A stretch of DNA of 33,780 nt from DASQHY01 sp035602605 (GTDB taxonomy: Bacteria > Acidobacteriota > Terriglobia > Acidiferrales > UBA7541). Location: the NCBI GenBank assembly GCA_035602605.1, contig DATNLZ010000041.1:1-33780 (forward strand), given 5' to 3'. The position numbers were made by a program, and so were the translations under genes. Under the pieces are notes generated by a model. That model saw only the letters and a list, made by a program, of their open reading frames with translations, ran no database searches and was not told the DNA's origin. This document shows positions 8,397 through 16,582 of this stretch, in pieces (position 1 is the first letter of the stretch; every line of letters starts with the position of its first letter).

Positions 8397-8911
8397 GATT
8401 TGCGGGGCGAGTGAGACGCAGAAAGGTTTTGTCCGCGTGAACTCACGCTTCGAATACGCGCCAGAATTCCCGATGTTGAATATCCCGGCACTATAGGGAC
8501 CGACGTCACCACACCGCCAGCGGCCTCGACCTCGTGGCGACCTACAATTTCCCCCGAGCCCCAATCTGCGCCCTTCACCAGCACATCAGGCAAGACGCGC
8601 GCGATGAGCTCTTGCGGACTTAGTTCATGAAAAATCACGACGGCATCAACGGCGGCAAGCGCCGCAAGAATTTCGGCGCGTTCATCCTCGGATACAAGGG
8701 GCCGATCTGCTCCCTTGATCGCGCGCACGCTGGCGTCGCTATTGATGCCTACGATCAGCAAATCTCCAAGGGATCTCGTTTGCTCCAGGCAGCGAATATG
8801 CCCCGGATGAAGCAAGTCGAAACATCCGTTGGTGAACACAACGCGACGCCCGTTGCGTTTTTCACCCGCCGCGTAGAGAATCGCTTCCTGTTGTGACATT
8901 ACCTGGCCCAC
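8393..8911 (-). CDS. rfaE2: D-glycero-beta-D-manno-heptose 1-phosphate adenylyltransferase
   Basis: A 172-residue cytoplasmic nucleotidyltransferase that makes ADP-heptose from heptose-1-phosphate and ATP for the lipopolysaccharide inner core. It corresponds to the C-terminal half of E. coli HldE, here a stand-alone enzyme. The cytidylyltransferase-type signature is present: VFTNGCFDLLHPGH near 25-38 with the HPGH nucleotide-binding motif, GINSDASVRAIKG near 55-67, and VLVKGADW near 110. The GTG at 8911 is preferred to the ATG at 8899 because AAGGAG (8916-8921) sits 4 nt before the GTG but 16 nt before the ATG. It is the first gene of the minus-strand operon, so LPS synthesis and DNA repair share a transcript. 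The last 15 residues are Ser/Arg-rich and may be dispensable. Confidence 0.9.
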   Translation of the reverse strand: MGQVMSQQEAILYAAGEKRNGRRVVFTNGCFDLLHPGHIRCLEQTRSLGDLLIVGINSDASVRAIKGADRPLVSEDERAEILAALAAVDAVVIFHELSPQELIARVLPDVLVKGADWGSGEIVGRHEVEAAGGVVTSVPIVPGYSTSGILARIRSVSSRGQNLSASHSPRKS

Positions 8912-8915
8912 TGAA

Positions 8916-8921
8916 CTCCTT
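8916..8921 (-). promoter_or_regulatory. Ribosome-binding site deciding the GTG start of rfaE2
   Basis: On the minus strand this reads AAGGAG, 4 nt before the GTG at 8911. It is the only purine-rich site near the two possible starts. Confidence 0.55.
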
Positions 8922-9026
8922 GTCAGAATCCGTAAGATTTCGCAACGCCATCATCTTCAACCATCACCGCCGTTCGGATTTCCCTCTGCGCGTATCTCCA
9001 TCTTATCATGCGCATCACCGTCACCT

Positions 9027-10634
9027 ATGAGACGCCGCGAAGTGCTCCTGGCGTTGGCCGGATTGAGTTTGTTGTCGATCGGCGCGCGGCTTTCACGGCG
9101 TGGTGACATTTCCGAGCGGGAAACCATAGTTGATGCGAGCGACTGTAAACTACCGGTAACAATTCTCGAACGCAGGGGTAGATCTCCAGAGGGCTTTGCC
9201 GTGGTGCTCCATGGATTCGCCGGGAACCGCCGCGCCATGGATCCCTACGGCGAACAGCTCGCCGCCATTGGTATTCGCGTATTCTTGCCCGACCTTCCCG
9301 GACACGGGGACAATTTGCAACCGTTTTCTTTTCCTCGAGCAGAATCCTGCGCTGCCAGTCTCCTCCTCTACTTAACCGACCACGCCGAGATTTCTCCATC
9401 GCGAACAGTACTCGCCGGCTACTCGATGGGAGGCGCAATCGCGATTCGCCTTGCAGATCGCTTCGCCGCTGCTGGGACCATCGCCCTCTCGCCGGCACCG
9501 ATGAGTCCCGTGCCCAATATTCCCCCTCAGTTTCTCCTCTATTCCATGCCGCAAATTCTTCCCCAACATTTGCTGGTACTTCGCGGTGGGCTCGAACCCT
9601 CAGCCACGGCCGAGGCCGATCGCGCGCTTATTAAACTCGCAGAAGGCACCGTCCGGAGATCGGCCGGCGAGTCAGAATCGGGTGGCAATGCTGAGCGGTC
9701 GTCCGCGCGCCACGCCGAGTGGAAGCTCATCCCCTTTACCACGCATGTGGGAATTCTATGGGACCCCCGCGTAAGCCGTCGAAGTCGGGAATGGACTCGC
9801 GAGATTCTGCGCATAAGTCGTGATCCGCAACAGAGCGACGCGCCACTGCCGCTCGGCGACCCAGCTCTCGGCGGAGCTTTAGGTATCGCCGGTATTTTTG
9901 CTCTATTCCCTCTAGTCGCAACAACGCTGGCAACTATGGTGCTGCCGGTGCTTGCTCAATCGGGCCTGCCGTCAGCGCCGGAGCAAGAATCTGCTCGCAG
10001 GCGCCTCTTGCTCCCGCTGGGACACATCGCCATGGCATCGGCACTGGCCGTCGCAATATTGAATTTCTGGATTCTTTTACGACCGCTGAGAATTGTAACC
10101 GGTGACTATCTCGGTAGCTTCTTCTTGCTAGCCGGCTTTTATCTCCTGTTCGTCTTGCGCGACGGCCTGGCGAGAAAGCTCGCCGCCAGCGGAGCATCCT
10201 GGCTTATCGGCGTGATTTTATCGTTCACCATCGTTCTAGGCCTCGGCGCCTGGTTGAGCTGGCGGCTGGGCGGCGTATGGATGAATGCGGCGCGATGGCC
10301 TCGTTTCGTAACACTGATCCTCGCTTGCTTCCCGTACTGTTTGGCCGAGCAAATTCTCCTGGGGCCGATTGTATCTCAGCGCCGTGTCAGCCGCTTAATG
10401 CGGTTTGCGACCTTCCGCTTTCTTCTGTGGGTAACACTCGTGCTTGCCTTCCTTACGTTTCACAACAACCAATTGCTGATCATCTTGCTGGCTGTGTTCC
10501 TAGCTCTGTTTTCACTCCTCCAGTATCTGGGAATGGCCGCCGTGTACCGGCGGACCGGCTCGCCCGCAGCAACGGCTATTTTTGGTGCTATACTACTGGC
10601 GTGGTTTCTCGCGGCTGTGCTTCCCCTGAGTTAA
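9027..10634 (+). CDS. Alpha/beta hydrolase fused to a C-terminal polytopic membrane domain
   Basis: A 535-residue two-part protein. After a short hydrophobic N-terminus (about 6-20; signal or anchor) comes a serine alpha/beta hydrolase domain. It has the oxyanion-loop motif VLHGFAGNRR near 60-69, PDLPGHG near 88-94, the nucleophile elbow GYSMGG with Ser at about 133, and a candidate catalytic His at about 240 in FTTHVGILWDP. From about residue 280 to the end are roughly eight hydrophobic segments with few charges. This suggests a hydrolase tethered to a membrane domain, acting on a lipid-like or membrane-associated substrate; the substrate cannot be read from the sequence. The start lacks a good ribosome-binding site. 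It is divergent from rfaE2 across a 115-bp spacer. Confidence 0.75.
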   Translation: MRRREVLLALAGLSLLSIGARLSRRGDISERETIVDASDCKLPVTILERRGRSPEGFAVVLHGFAGNRRAMDPYGEQLAAIGIRVFLPDLPGHGDNLQPFSFPRAESCAASLLLYLTDHAEISPSRTVLAGYSMGGAIAIRLADRFAAAGTIALSPAPMSPVPNIPPQFLLYSMPQILPQHLLVLRGGLEPSATAEADRALIKLAEGTVRRSAGESESGGNAERSSARHAEWKLIPFTTHVGILWDPRVSRRSREWTREILRISRDPQQSDAPLPLGDPALGGALGIAGIFALFPLVATTLATMVLPVLAQSGLPSAPEQESARRRLLLPLGHIAMASALAVAILNFWILLRPLRIVTGDYLGSFFLLAGFYLLFVLRDGLARKLAASGASWLIGVILSFTIVLGLGAWLSWRLGGVWMNAARWPRFVTLILACFPYCLAEQILLGPIVSQRRVSRLMRFATFRFLLWVTLVLAFLTFHNNQLLIILLAVFLALFSLLQYLGMAAVYRRTGSPAATAIFGAILLAWFLAAVLPLS

Positions 10635-10694
10635 GCAGTCCCCGCTTCTGTCGCTGAGAACCTAGAAAAAAAGTGATGGCCCTACGGACCCTGC

Positions 10695-10715
10695 CCACTG
10701 GTGCCGGAACAGTGG
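10695..10715 (+). terminator. Candidate hairpin after the hydrolase gene
   Basis: CCACTG (10695-10700) and CAGTGG (10710-10715) form a perfect 6-bp stem with a 9-nt loop. A short CCTCTTT follows. The T-tract is weak, so this may be a poor terminator or a processing site. Confidence 0.25.
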
Positions 10716-10767
10716 CCTCTTTAATAGAGTACTATTTTGCTCTGCTCTTAGTTGAATGAAGGATCTG

Positions 10768-12003
10768 ATGCGTAAGATTGCTATAGTCGGGGGAGGGCCT
10801 TCAGGTGCGGTCTGCGGAGAGCGACTCGCGCGCGCAGGATTTGATGTCACCCTGTTTGACGAGCACCTGGCGTGGGAAAAACCGTGCGGCGGCGGGCTTA
10901 CCCACAAGGCGATTCAAGCTTACCCCTTTCTTCTCGACGGACCCCACCCGAAAAAACTCATTTACACCATTGAACTGATCAGCAGCGGTGGACACCGCGC
11001 ACTGTTGCCGATGGAACAGCCCATCGTGGTTTATTCGCGAGCAGTTCTAAACGGCCTGCTGCTGGACCGCGCTAGTGCGGCGGGGTGCCGTGTCCTGCGT
11101 TCGAGGGTCACCCAGGTCGACACAAAGATTGACACGAGACCCGATAAGCAAGCCAACATCAAAGGCCACCGGGTCCGCTTACAAATCGCCAGCGGCGAAC
11201 GCGGTGGTGAACATTTTGCCGATTTCGTGGTAATTGCTTCGGGCGCGCGAAATACCCTGCTCCCCGATACGCACCCACTCAAGCCTGAAGACCTCGAGAT
11301 GACCCTAGGGTACTTCGTGCCCGCGCAGGCCGCCGGAATTAAGGTCAAGTTCTTGCGTCGATTCGAAGGCTACCTCTGGTCTTTCCCCCGATGTGACCAT
11401 CTTTCCGTGGGAATTTGCGGGAGCATGGCTCGTCACACCAGCCAGGAACTCCGCAATCATTTGAATGAGTTCATGAGGCAGGAGAGCCTCTCGCCTGACG
11501 GTGCGCGGTTCTACAGCCACGTTCTCCCATCGCCGCAGCCTCAAACGCTGAGCGCGCGCCGGGTTGTTGGGGAAAACTGGGCGCTGGTAGGAGATGCCGC
11601 GGCGTGGGTCGACCCGATAACCGGGGAAGGCTTGTACTACGCTCTCCGCTCCGGCGATTTGCTCGGACAAGCTCTTGCCGAGGGACGCCCCGAAGAATAT
11701 CCCGCACGCGTGCGCGCCGATTTCTCGGCCGACTTGGAATTTGCTACCCGTGTGGCGCGACGCTTTTACCGCGGGCGCTTTTTAGGGGGCGCCGTAGCTA
11801 CGCGAATGATTCAATTCGTACAACGGAGCGCCACCTTCCGCGAATTGATGGGCGACGTCTTCAGTGGCACGCAAGATTACCGCAGCCTCAAACGGCGCTT
11901 GTGGGCCCAGTTCGGTGTGACGATTGGCGAAGTTGCTTCCAGCCTCCTAAAGCTCGCGCCGGCATTGCGCGATACCCCGCCGCGCGGTATGCAAACGTCG
12001 TGA
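10768..12003 (+). CDS. Geranylgeranyl-reductase-family FAD-dependent oxidoreductase
   Basis: A 411-residue flavoprotein. It opens with a Rossmann dinucleotide-binding loop, IAIVGGGPSG at about 4-13. KPCGGGLT follows near 38-45. The middle has the GGR-family signature YxWxFP...GxG (GYLWSFP near 201-207, then SVGICG), and the second FAD motif GDAAAWVDPITGEG lies near 275-288. Family members reduce prenyl double bonds in isoprenoid lipids, chlorophyll side chains or quinone tails; the substrate here is unknown. The ATG at 10768 is preferred because AAGGA (10759-10763) lies 4 nt upstream. The ATG at 10756 adds four residues and has no ribosome-binding site. It overlaps the next gene as GTGA, so the two proteins are probably made together. 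Confidence 0.85.
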   Translation: MRKIAIVGGGPSGAVCGERLARAGFDVTLFDEHLAWEKPCGGGLTHKAIQAYPFLLDGPHPKKLIYTIELISSGGHRALLPMEQPIVVYSRAVLNGLLLDRASAAGCRVLRSRVTQVDTKIDTRPDKQANIKGHRVRLQIASGERGGEHFADFVVIASGARNTLLPDTHPLKPEDLEMTLGYFVPAQAAGIKVKFLRRFEGYLWSFPRCDHLSVGICGSMARHTSQELRNHLNEFMRQESLSPDGARFYSHVLPSPQPQTLSARRVVGENWALVGDAAAWVDPITGEGLYYALRSGDLLGQALAEGRPEEYPARVRADFSADLEFATRVARRFYRGRFLGGAVATRMIQFVQRSATFRELMGDVFSGTQDYRSLKRRLWAQFGVTIGEVASSLLKLAPALRDTPPRGMQTS

Positions 12004-12419
12004 CACCAGATTCGGCGAATTCCCAGAATTCCTTGCCCATTGGCCTTGAAGGACGTGTCGAGCGTTCCATTCCTCGCGAGTGGACCATCGCGGCATACGA
12101 TCCTCGATTGCCGGATGTGCTTTCTACCCCGGCGATGGTGGGCATGATGGAAGTTGCCGCAGCGCAAGCGGTGCAGCCCTCACTACCGCCAAACACTATT
12201 ACCGTCGGGACGCGCATCGAGGTGGATCATCTCAAGGCCGTTCCCACAGGCACCCTCGTTGTTGCCACTGCCCGCCTCACCCAACTGGTTGGGCGATTCC
12301 TTGTCTTTGATGTCGAAGCCAAATCTCGAGACATGCTCATTGGTCGCGGCCGTGTATTCCGCACAGTCGTAGAAATAACCCGCTTCTCCACGGCGGCAGC
12401 CGCTCGCAAAGATAGCTAA
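12000..12419 (+). CDS. Hotdog-fold thioesterase (FlK-like)
   Basis: A 139-residue protein starting with the GTG at 12000, whose last two bases start the TGA of the flavoenzyme gene. The core 'LSTPAMVGMMEVAAAQ' near 40-55 followed by 'GTRIEVDHLKAVPTG' near 69-83 matches the fluoroacetyl-CoA-thioesterase-like hotdog family, which hydrolyses acyl-CoA thioesters or acts as an acyl-binding partner. The open frame runs upstream to 11604, but that part lies wholly inside the flavoenzyme gene in another frame and is not family-like. The tight coupling suggests a shared substrate, perhaps an acyl- or prenyl-derived thioester. No membrane or export signal is seen. Confidence 0.8.
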   Translation: MTPDSANSQNSLPIGLEGRVERSIPREWTIAAYDPRLPDVLSTPAMVGMMEVAAAQAVQPSLPPNTITVGTRIEVDHLKAVPTGTLVVATARLTQLVGRFLVFDVEAKSRDMLIGRGRVFRTVVEITRFSTAAAARKDS

Positions 12420-12501
12420 TCTGAAGGTGTCATTGGTTGGCTGTGGGACTCACAACAAACAGTGAATTGGTGCTGAGATTGGGCCTCGCGTCAAGCGATT
12501 G

Positions 12502-12918
12502 CTAAACAGCGGCTCGCCGCTGAATCACTCTACGCGGAGGTGGAGGTAACAGCGTCGCCATCTTGCGAATCATGGCGAGAACCAGTCGTTTGTCGCCATC
12601 GGAAAGAGTGGTGCTGTACTTTTTGATTTCAGAGAGGAATCGGATTTCGTCGTCCGACAGCTCGCCCAGCATTTTCTGCGTGTCGCGGTCGCGGGGCGTT
12701 TCCGTGCCTGGGAAGAAATCGGCCAGGCTGATATCCATGGCCTCAGCAATCTTCGCCAGCGTTTCGAGCGAGGGAACGGTGTGGCCATTCTCGACTCGCG
12801 ACAGATAGCATCGGAGCAACCCCGTTCGCCGCTCGATGTCACCTTGAGAGAGTCCGCGTTGACCCCGATAGCTTCGGATAACTTCACCGATATTAACTTT
12901 AGGTTTTTCTTTTGGCAC
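12502..12918 (-). CDS. XRE-family helix-turn-helix transcriptional regulator
   Basis: A 138-residue DNA-binding protein. A Cro/C1-type HTH occupies about residues 11-66 (IRSYRGQRGLSQGDIERRTG, then YLSRVENGHTVPSLETLAKI). The C-terminal part (LSDDEIRFLSEIKKYSTTLS) is helical and may mediate dimerisation. The start is a GTG at 12918 with no strong ribosome-binding site; no better in-frame start is evident. It stands alone, converging with the thioesterase gene across 82 bp, so its target is not given by context. A 7-residue basic/Pro tract near the C-terminus (LPPPPRR) is a minor oddity. Confidence 0.85.
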   Translation of the reverse strand: MPKEKPKVNIGEVIRSYRGQRGLSQGDIERRTGLLRCYLSRVENGHTVPSLETLAKIAEAMDISLADFFPGTETPRDRDTQKMLGELSDDEIRFLSEIKKYSTTLSDGDKRLVLAMIRKMATLLPPPPRRVIQRRAAV

Positions 12919-13011
12919 GTTGGGTTTACTCGTACGACCGGGTTATCTTATTCATCAACCCCTCTGGGGGCAAGAAAATTCTTCATGGGATGTTACCTCT
13001 AAGGCACAACT

Positions 13012-13049
13012 GCGGGCCGGATGCTTCGCTGTGCACGATCTCGGCCCGC
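13012..13049. repeat. Inverted repeat between the XRE and glycine-zipper genes
   Basis: GCGGGCCG (13012-13019) and CGGCCCGC (13042-13049) are perfect 8-bp complements separated by 22 nt. The hairpin lies 19 bp downstream of the glycine-zipper gene stop. It could end that transcript or protect its 3' end, though no T-run follows on the minus strand. An operator is another possibility. Confidence 0.35.
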
Positions 13050-13067
13050 CAATAGAACTAAGGGTTT

Positions 13068-13904
13068 CTAGCGGTTGGTAGAAACAACAGAAACAGGCTG
13101 AGTGAGCCGGAATTCGAGCAAGGTTTCGCTCGGAACGCGCACTTGCTGCCCGCGAGTCATTACGTTGACGGCCGCACCAGCACCACCGCCAACCCCCGCA
13201 CCAATCGCTGCGCCTTTACCGCCGCCGGCAATCGCGCCAATGATGGCGCCGACAGCCGCCCCTCCCCCAACCTTTTTCGCCGTGTTCTCGCCGCGGCCTT
13301 TGCCTTTGGCTTCATACTCGCCCGTCATAATCGGATAACTACGATGATCAATCGCCATGTCAGTTAACTCGAGCTTAAGATCCGCGCTACCTGATACGTG
13401 CCCCGCTTCTTTCGCTTCGGCCAGACGGCCGTAGAGATCGGTACCGCGGCGCGCCACGAGGATATTGTCCACAATCAGGTCATTTTCCAGGCTGGCGTGA
13501 AACTTGTCGCCCACATGATTTTTACTCGAATCCACGCTGTCTATCATGCGCACCAACAAGGTTGTTCCTGCTGGGATGATCACTCGTTGCGACTCACCGG
13601 ACGACACCGAGTTCGTGGATGAACGATGGCCCGGTGCCAGCGTGGGCGCAGGCGCATTGTAGGTATTGGCCGTATTGCCGGAATTGCCGGTTCCCGTAAA
13701 ACTTAGCGCCACGATTTGCTCTACGGAGTAGGACTCGATGCTTCCGCTCGATTCAAAGCGCAACTGGGCTGCCGTGCCACCCATGAAGCGTCCGTTGATC
13801 ACCCGTCCATCCCTCAGTTCAAGCGTATCGGCCGACGCCGGCACGGCTGCGGCAACCAGACCGCCAACCACCGCAAGGACCAGACCTAGAGACATTCGTT
13901 TCAT
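13068..13904 (-). CDS. Secreted glycine-zipper envelope protein
   Basis: A 278-residue exported protein of unknown exact role. The ATG at 13904 starts a signal peptide (MKRMSLGLVLAVVGG... ending VPASA) and has GGAGGT (13910-13915) 5 nt upstream; the longer frame from 13964 lacks both. The mature part begins with a short beta segment (DTLELRDGRVINGRF), then a Ser/Asn/Pro-rich linker near 75-105 and a domain with 'VIIPAGTTLLVRMIDSVDS'. Then comes a glycine zipper near 211-246 of GxxxG repeats, which usually packs helices in or against a membrane. The C-terminus has another beta segment (LLEFRLTQPVSVV). Similar acidobacterial proteins are annotated only as hypothetical or glycine-zipper proteins. 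Confidence 0.75.
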   Translation of the reverse strand: MKRMSLGLVLAVVGGLVAAAVPASADTLELRDGRVINGRFMGGTAAQLRFESSGSIESYSVEQIVALSFTGTGNSGNTANTYNAPAPTLAPGHRSSTNSVSSGESQRVIIPAGTTLLVRMIDSVDSSKNHVGDKFHASLENDLIVDNILVARRGTDLYGRLAEAKEAGHVSGSADLKLELTDMAIDHRSYPIMTGEYEAKGKGRGENTAKKVGGGAAVGAIIGAIAGGGKGAAIGAGVGGGAGAAVNVMTRGQQVRVPSETLLEFRLTQPVSVVSTNR

Positions 13905-13974
13905 GCGACACCTCCGAAAAGTATGATTCATTCTCATTACTTCAAGTTGGCTGGACCTGCGCAATATGTACTTC

Positions 13975-14004
13975 AGATTACTACCCCCTGACTCCGTATG
14001 CCAA
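13975..14004 (-). promoter_or_regulatory. Possible sigma70-like promoter of the glycine-zipper gene
   Basis: On the minus strand TTGGCA (13999-14004) precedes TAATCT (13975-13980) by 18 nt, leaving a leader of about 65 nt. The -35 box fits 5 of 6 positions, the -10 box only 3 of 6. Confidence 0.25.
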
Positions 14005-14045
14005 AGATTTTCCTGGTCGAAGGTGCTTATCTGTATCGCTACCCT

Positions 14046-14966
14046 CTATTGGCTGGCGTCATACAGTAGCGTCGTAATCCTGGCCATCAGCCCGGAGCTT
14101 TGTTTCGGGTCCGCGATACCGCGAACCAAAATCACCAGGATAAAGGGCTTCTTAGCGTAAACAATCGCCGCATCGTGATGTATTTTTGTGATTTCGCCGG
14201 TTTTATGGGCGACAACAACTCCAGGCGGTAGCCCCGCGGGAATCGCTTCATGAAATTTCTGCCGCTTCAGTATTTCGATCATTTCGCACGCGGAAGGCTT
14301 GTCCACCGCTTTCTTCTCCGCGATAGCCCGCAGAAGCACAAGCAGCCCGCGCGCCGTTGTCGTGTTATTGAGTCCTTTTTCGTAAGCCTTGCCGTCCTCG
14401 ACGCCCCGAAGAAGACTCATCCCATCGGCGTGGAGTGAAACCACCCGCGCACGAATATTCTCAACGCCTAATTTTTCGATTAGCAGATTGGTTGCCAAAT
14501 TGCTGCTCACCGTAATCATGGCTTCGCACAATTGTGCGAGCGTACGCGTCTGACCCACAGCTTTGTAGAGATCGCTCTCTGAATCGTCGCTGGCCGTCAG
14601 TGAATAGCTGCTCCCGTCCACAATACTCTTAAATTCGTTTTTCACTGGCAGCTCGTCGTGCAGACGCAGGTTCTTGTCGTGTACCTGTTGAAACAATTCA
14701 ATCATTACTGGGATTTTCATGGTACTAGCAGCGTGAAAAGAGAGGTCTGGCTGGATCAACACTTCATGGCGACCATCGAGTGTACGGAACGCAACCGCCA
14801 CATCAGCGGCGCTGGACTGGATTTCGCTTTCGACCCTCCCGCGAACCTTGGCAAACTTCGATTTGGCTCGGGCCGGCGCACTCAACAGGCCCAATCCTAA
14901 AGAGATGAATAAAAAGGCTTCCAGACGAATTGCCAACCGAATTCGCGCCGACCGTAAGCGGATCAT
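14046..14966 (-). CDS. Class A beta-lactamase-type serine hydrolase
   Basis: A 306-residue exported serine hydrolase with a signal peptide ending near APARA at 30-34. All class A active-site elements can be lined up: SxxK as STMK at 81-84, SDN replaced by SSN at 154-156, ExxLN as EKGLN at 196-200 (the general base Glu and Asn of the omega loop), TTT after it as in TEM enzymes, and KTG at 255-257. This supports a working acyl-enzyme hydrolase, probably on beta-lactams or a related peptidoglycan-like amide; the true substrate is not known. The Asp-to-Ser change in the SDN loop is the one departure. The gene is alone, with 141 bp before it and no mobile-element context, so it looks chromosomal and intrinsic. 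Confidence 0.85.
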   Translation of the reverse strand: MIRLRSARIRLAIRLEAFLFISLGLGLLSAPARAKSKFAKVRGRVESEIQSSAADVAVAFRTLDGRHEVLIQPDLSFHAASTMKIPVMIELFQQVHDKNLRLHDELPVKNEFKSIVDGSSYSLTASDDSESDLYKAVGQTRTLAQLCEAMITVSSNLATNLLIEKLGVENIRARVVSLHADGMSLLRGVEDGKAYEKGLNNTTTARGLLVLLRAIAEKKAVDKPSACEMIEILKRQKFHEAIPAGLPPGVVVAHKTGEITKIHHDAAIVYAKKPFILVILVRGIADPKQSSGLMARITTLLYDASQ

Positions 14967-15107
14967 AGACGCGATTTAGCTTACCAGAGAAAACCCTGCG
15001 CGTCGAAGCAGACAAAGGTGGGGGATATCTTTGACCGTAATCGTTAGTAGGTGTCCGAGTTACGAAGAAACTGTACAACTTGAGAGTGTCGCGCTTTCCG
15101 GCCGGCT

Positions 15108-15803
15108 TCACTCCGCTATTGCCTGGAGACGAGGTAGATTCCGCAACGTCAGCGCTCCGCGCTCTTTCTTGACGATGCGGGTGCGCTCCCAATTGCTCGT
15201 GACGCGGCTGGCTGTGAACAGCGTCGTACCGGTGATCTCCGCCAGGTCCTTCAGTGTGAAGCCGCCATCGATAACCGTAGCGTTCCCCGATCTTTGTCCG
15301 AATTCATCGGCCAGTTGTAGTACGGTTCGAGCGAGCCTCTTCTCGATTGGCAAGGTTATCAGGTCTCGCAGGCGCACTTGATACTCATCAGCCCGATCGA
15401 GCATCACGGAGAACAGATTCGACACCAGTTGCGGAATGTCTTCCAAAAGGCCCGATATGAAATCGCTCTTCCACGCAATAGCTTCGCTCGGTCGTATGGC
15501 TTGCGCAGAGAAATGATAGGGCCCCCCGCCGTTGAGCGATCGAAGGCCAAAGACGTGTCCGTTGCCAATAAGTCTAAGTAAAACCTGATTACCTCCGGCG
15601 GTGGCCTGGCAAAGCCTCATTCTTCCGCTAACAAGCTGGAAAAACGTCGTGGCGCGATCATCCTGACGAAAAAGAACGTCTCCTCGTCCCAGCTTTATGG
15701 GGCGACCGTGCTTGAGAATCGCTTTCGATTGTTCGCTGGTGAGACCAGCCAACAGTTGATCAGGCCTGTCAAAACGACGGGACAGACCTATTCGGCGAGA
15801 CAT
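15108..15803 (-). CDS. Crp/Fnr-family transcriptional regulator
   Basis: A 231-residue regulator with an N-terminal cyclic-nucleotide-binding-type beta barrel (about 20-130; LGRGDVLFRQDD, VSGRMRLCQ, GHVFGLRSL), a dimerisation helix, and a C-terminal winged HTH from about 182 (FTLKDLAEITGTTLFTASRV). There is no N-terminal Cys cluster, so it is not an iron-sulfur FNR; the ligand is unknown. The ATG at 15803 is chosen because GGAGGT (15813-15818) lies 9 nt upstream; a start at 15890 would add 29 residues of atypical, Arg/Ser-rich sequence. Its own upstream region has repeated ATCGTT elements and a 12-bp palindrome that could serve autoregulation. Confidence 0.88.
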   Translation of the reverse strand: MSRRIGLSRRFDRPDQLLAGLTSEQSKAILKHGRPIKLGRGDVLFRQDDRATTFFQLVSGRMRLCQATAGGNQVLLRLIGNGHVFGLRSLNGGGPYHFSAQAIRPSEAIAWKSDFISGLLEDIPQLVSNLFSVMLDRADEYQVRLRDLITLPIEKRLARTVLQLADEFGQRSGNATVIDGGFTLKDLAEITGTTLFTASRVTSNWERTRIVKKERGALTLRNLPRLQAIAE

Positions 15804-15845
15804 CGGGGCAATACCTCCGCTTCCTGAAATCCGCCTAAGCGTCCT

Positions 15846-15907
15846 ATCGTTAGCTGATCGTTCAGGCGCGGGTACCCGCATCGCACGCAATCAACTCACT
15901 AAACGAT
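15846..15907. promoter_or_regulatory. Repeated ATCGTT elements and a 12-bp palindrome upstream of the Crp/Fnr gene
   Basis: ATCGTT occurs at 15846-15851 and again at 15857-15862, exactly 11 bp apart (one helical turn), with its complement AACGAT at 15902-15907. Between them GCGGGTACCCGC (15868-15879) is a perfect palindrome. The block lies 43-104 bp before the start codon. It may be an operator or just the promoter region; no clear -10/-35 pair was found. Confidence 0.35.
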
Positions 15908-16562
15908 ATACCACGTTGGCGGATATCCTTTCCCTCTGGCGGAACGTCTCAGAAGGACGATACTCCTACTAAATCAACGAGTCCTGCTGAACCAAGCTTG
16001 AACAGCGTTGTTGCGCTAGAACAAAGCACTTTAGAGTTTTGACTCGGCTCTAGGTGCGCCTGGGCCGCAAACCTTGCTCCGACGCCCTACTCCGGAAGGG
16101 ATTTCGGGGGATGGCTGACTCAATGGCGGATCGTACTGGGAAAGTAATGAGATGTAAATTGGTGAGAATGCTGACTCACATCCTACGATCTCAAATCATC
16201 CCGCCTGGGTCACGAAATAACCCTCCAGTGAAGCAATCATCCTCTCAATGCTTAGGGATGGCAAGAAGATAAGTTTGGGACACAACATCAGGGACCACAT
16301 CTTGCGGTGGGGCCGGACGAGGGACTGGGACTCTACATGGCCTGATACGCAGCCCTACACGAGCCGTTCGCATTATGACGAACTCTTGCTTGCGGAGTTC
16401 CCTAAAGTGTGCCTCCAGCATGATGAGGTCCTGGATCAACCGCTATTGAGAGGAAAGTCATAGGGGTGTCCGCCACTGGGATAAAGCAGGGAAATCCCTT
16501 ACTCCAAATTGCTCGATCCACCCGATTGGCTCATTGCGGCAATAATACCTAAGCTGACGGAA
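15908..16562. other. Long intergenic stretch without a supported gene
   Basis: About 650 bp follow the Crp upstream block. Short open frames exist (for example 16054-16272 on the plus strand), but they have no ribosome-binding site, no recognisable family and unlikely composition. I see no RNA gene, IS end or repeat array. The stretch may hold decayed sequence. Confidence 0.5.
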
Positions 16563-16582
16563 GCCCCCCTTTAGGAGGCGCC

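Noticed and set aside
12507..12522. CAGCGG-CTCG-CCGCTG hairpin as a terminator
   Set aside because: It lies within the last codons of the XRE gene and is not followed by a T-run.
16054..16272. 72-codon plus-strand open frame in the long intergenic stretch
   Set aside because: No ribosome-binding site, no family resemblance, and composition of random sequence.
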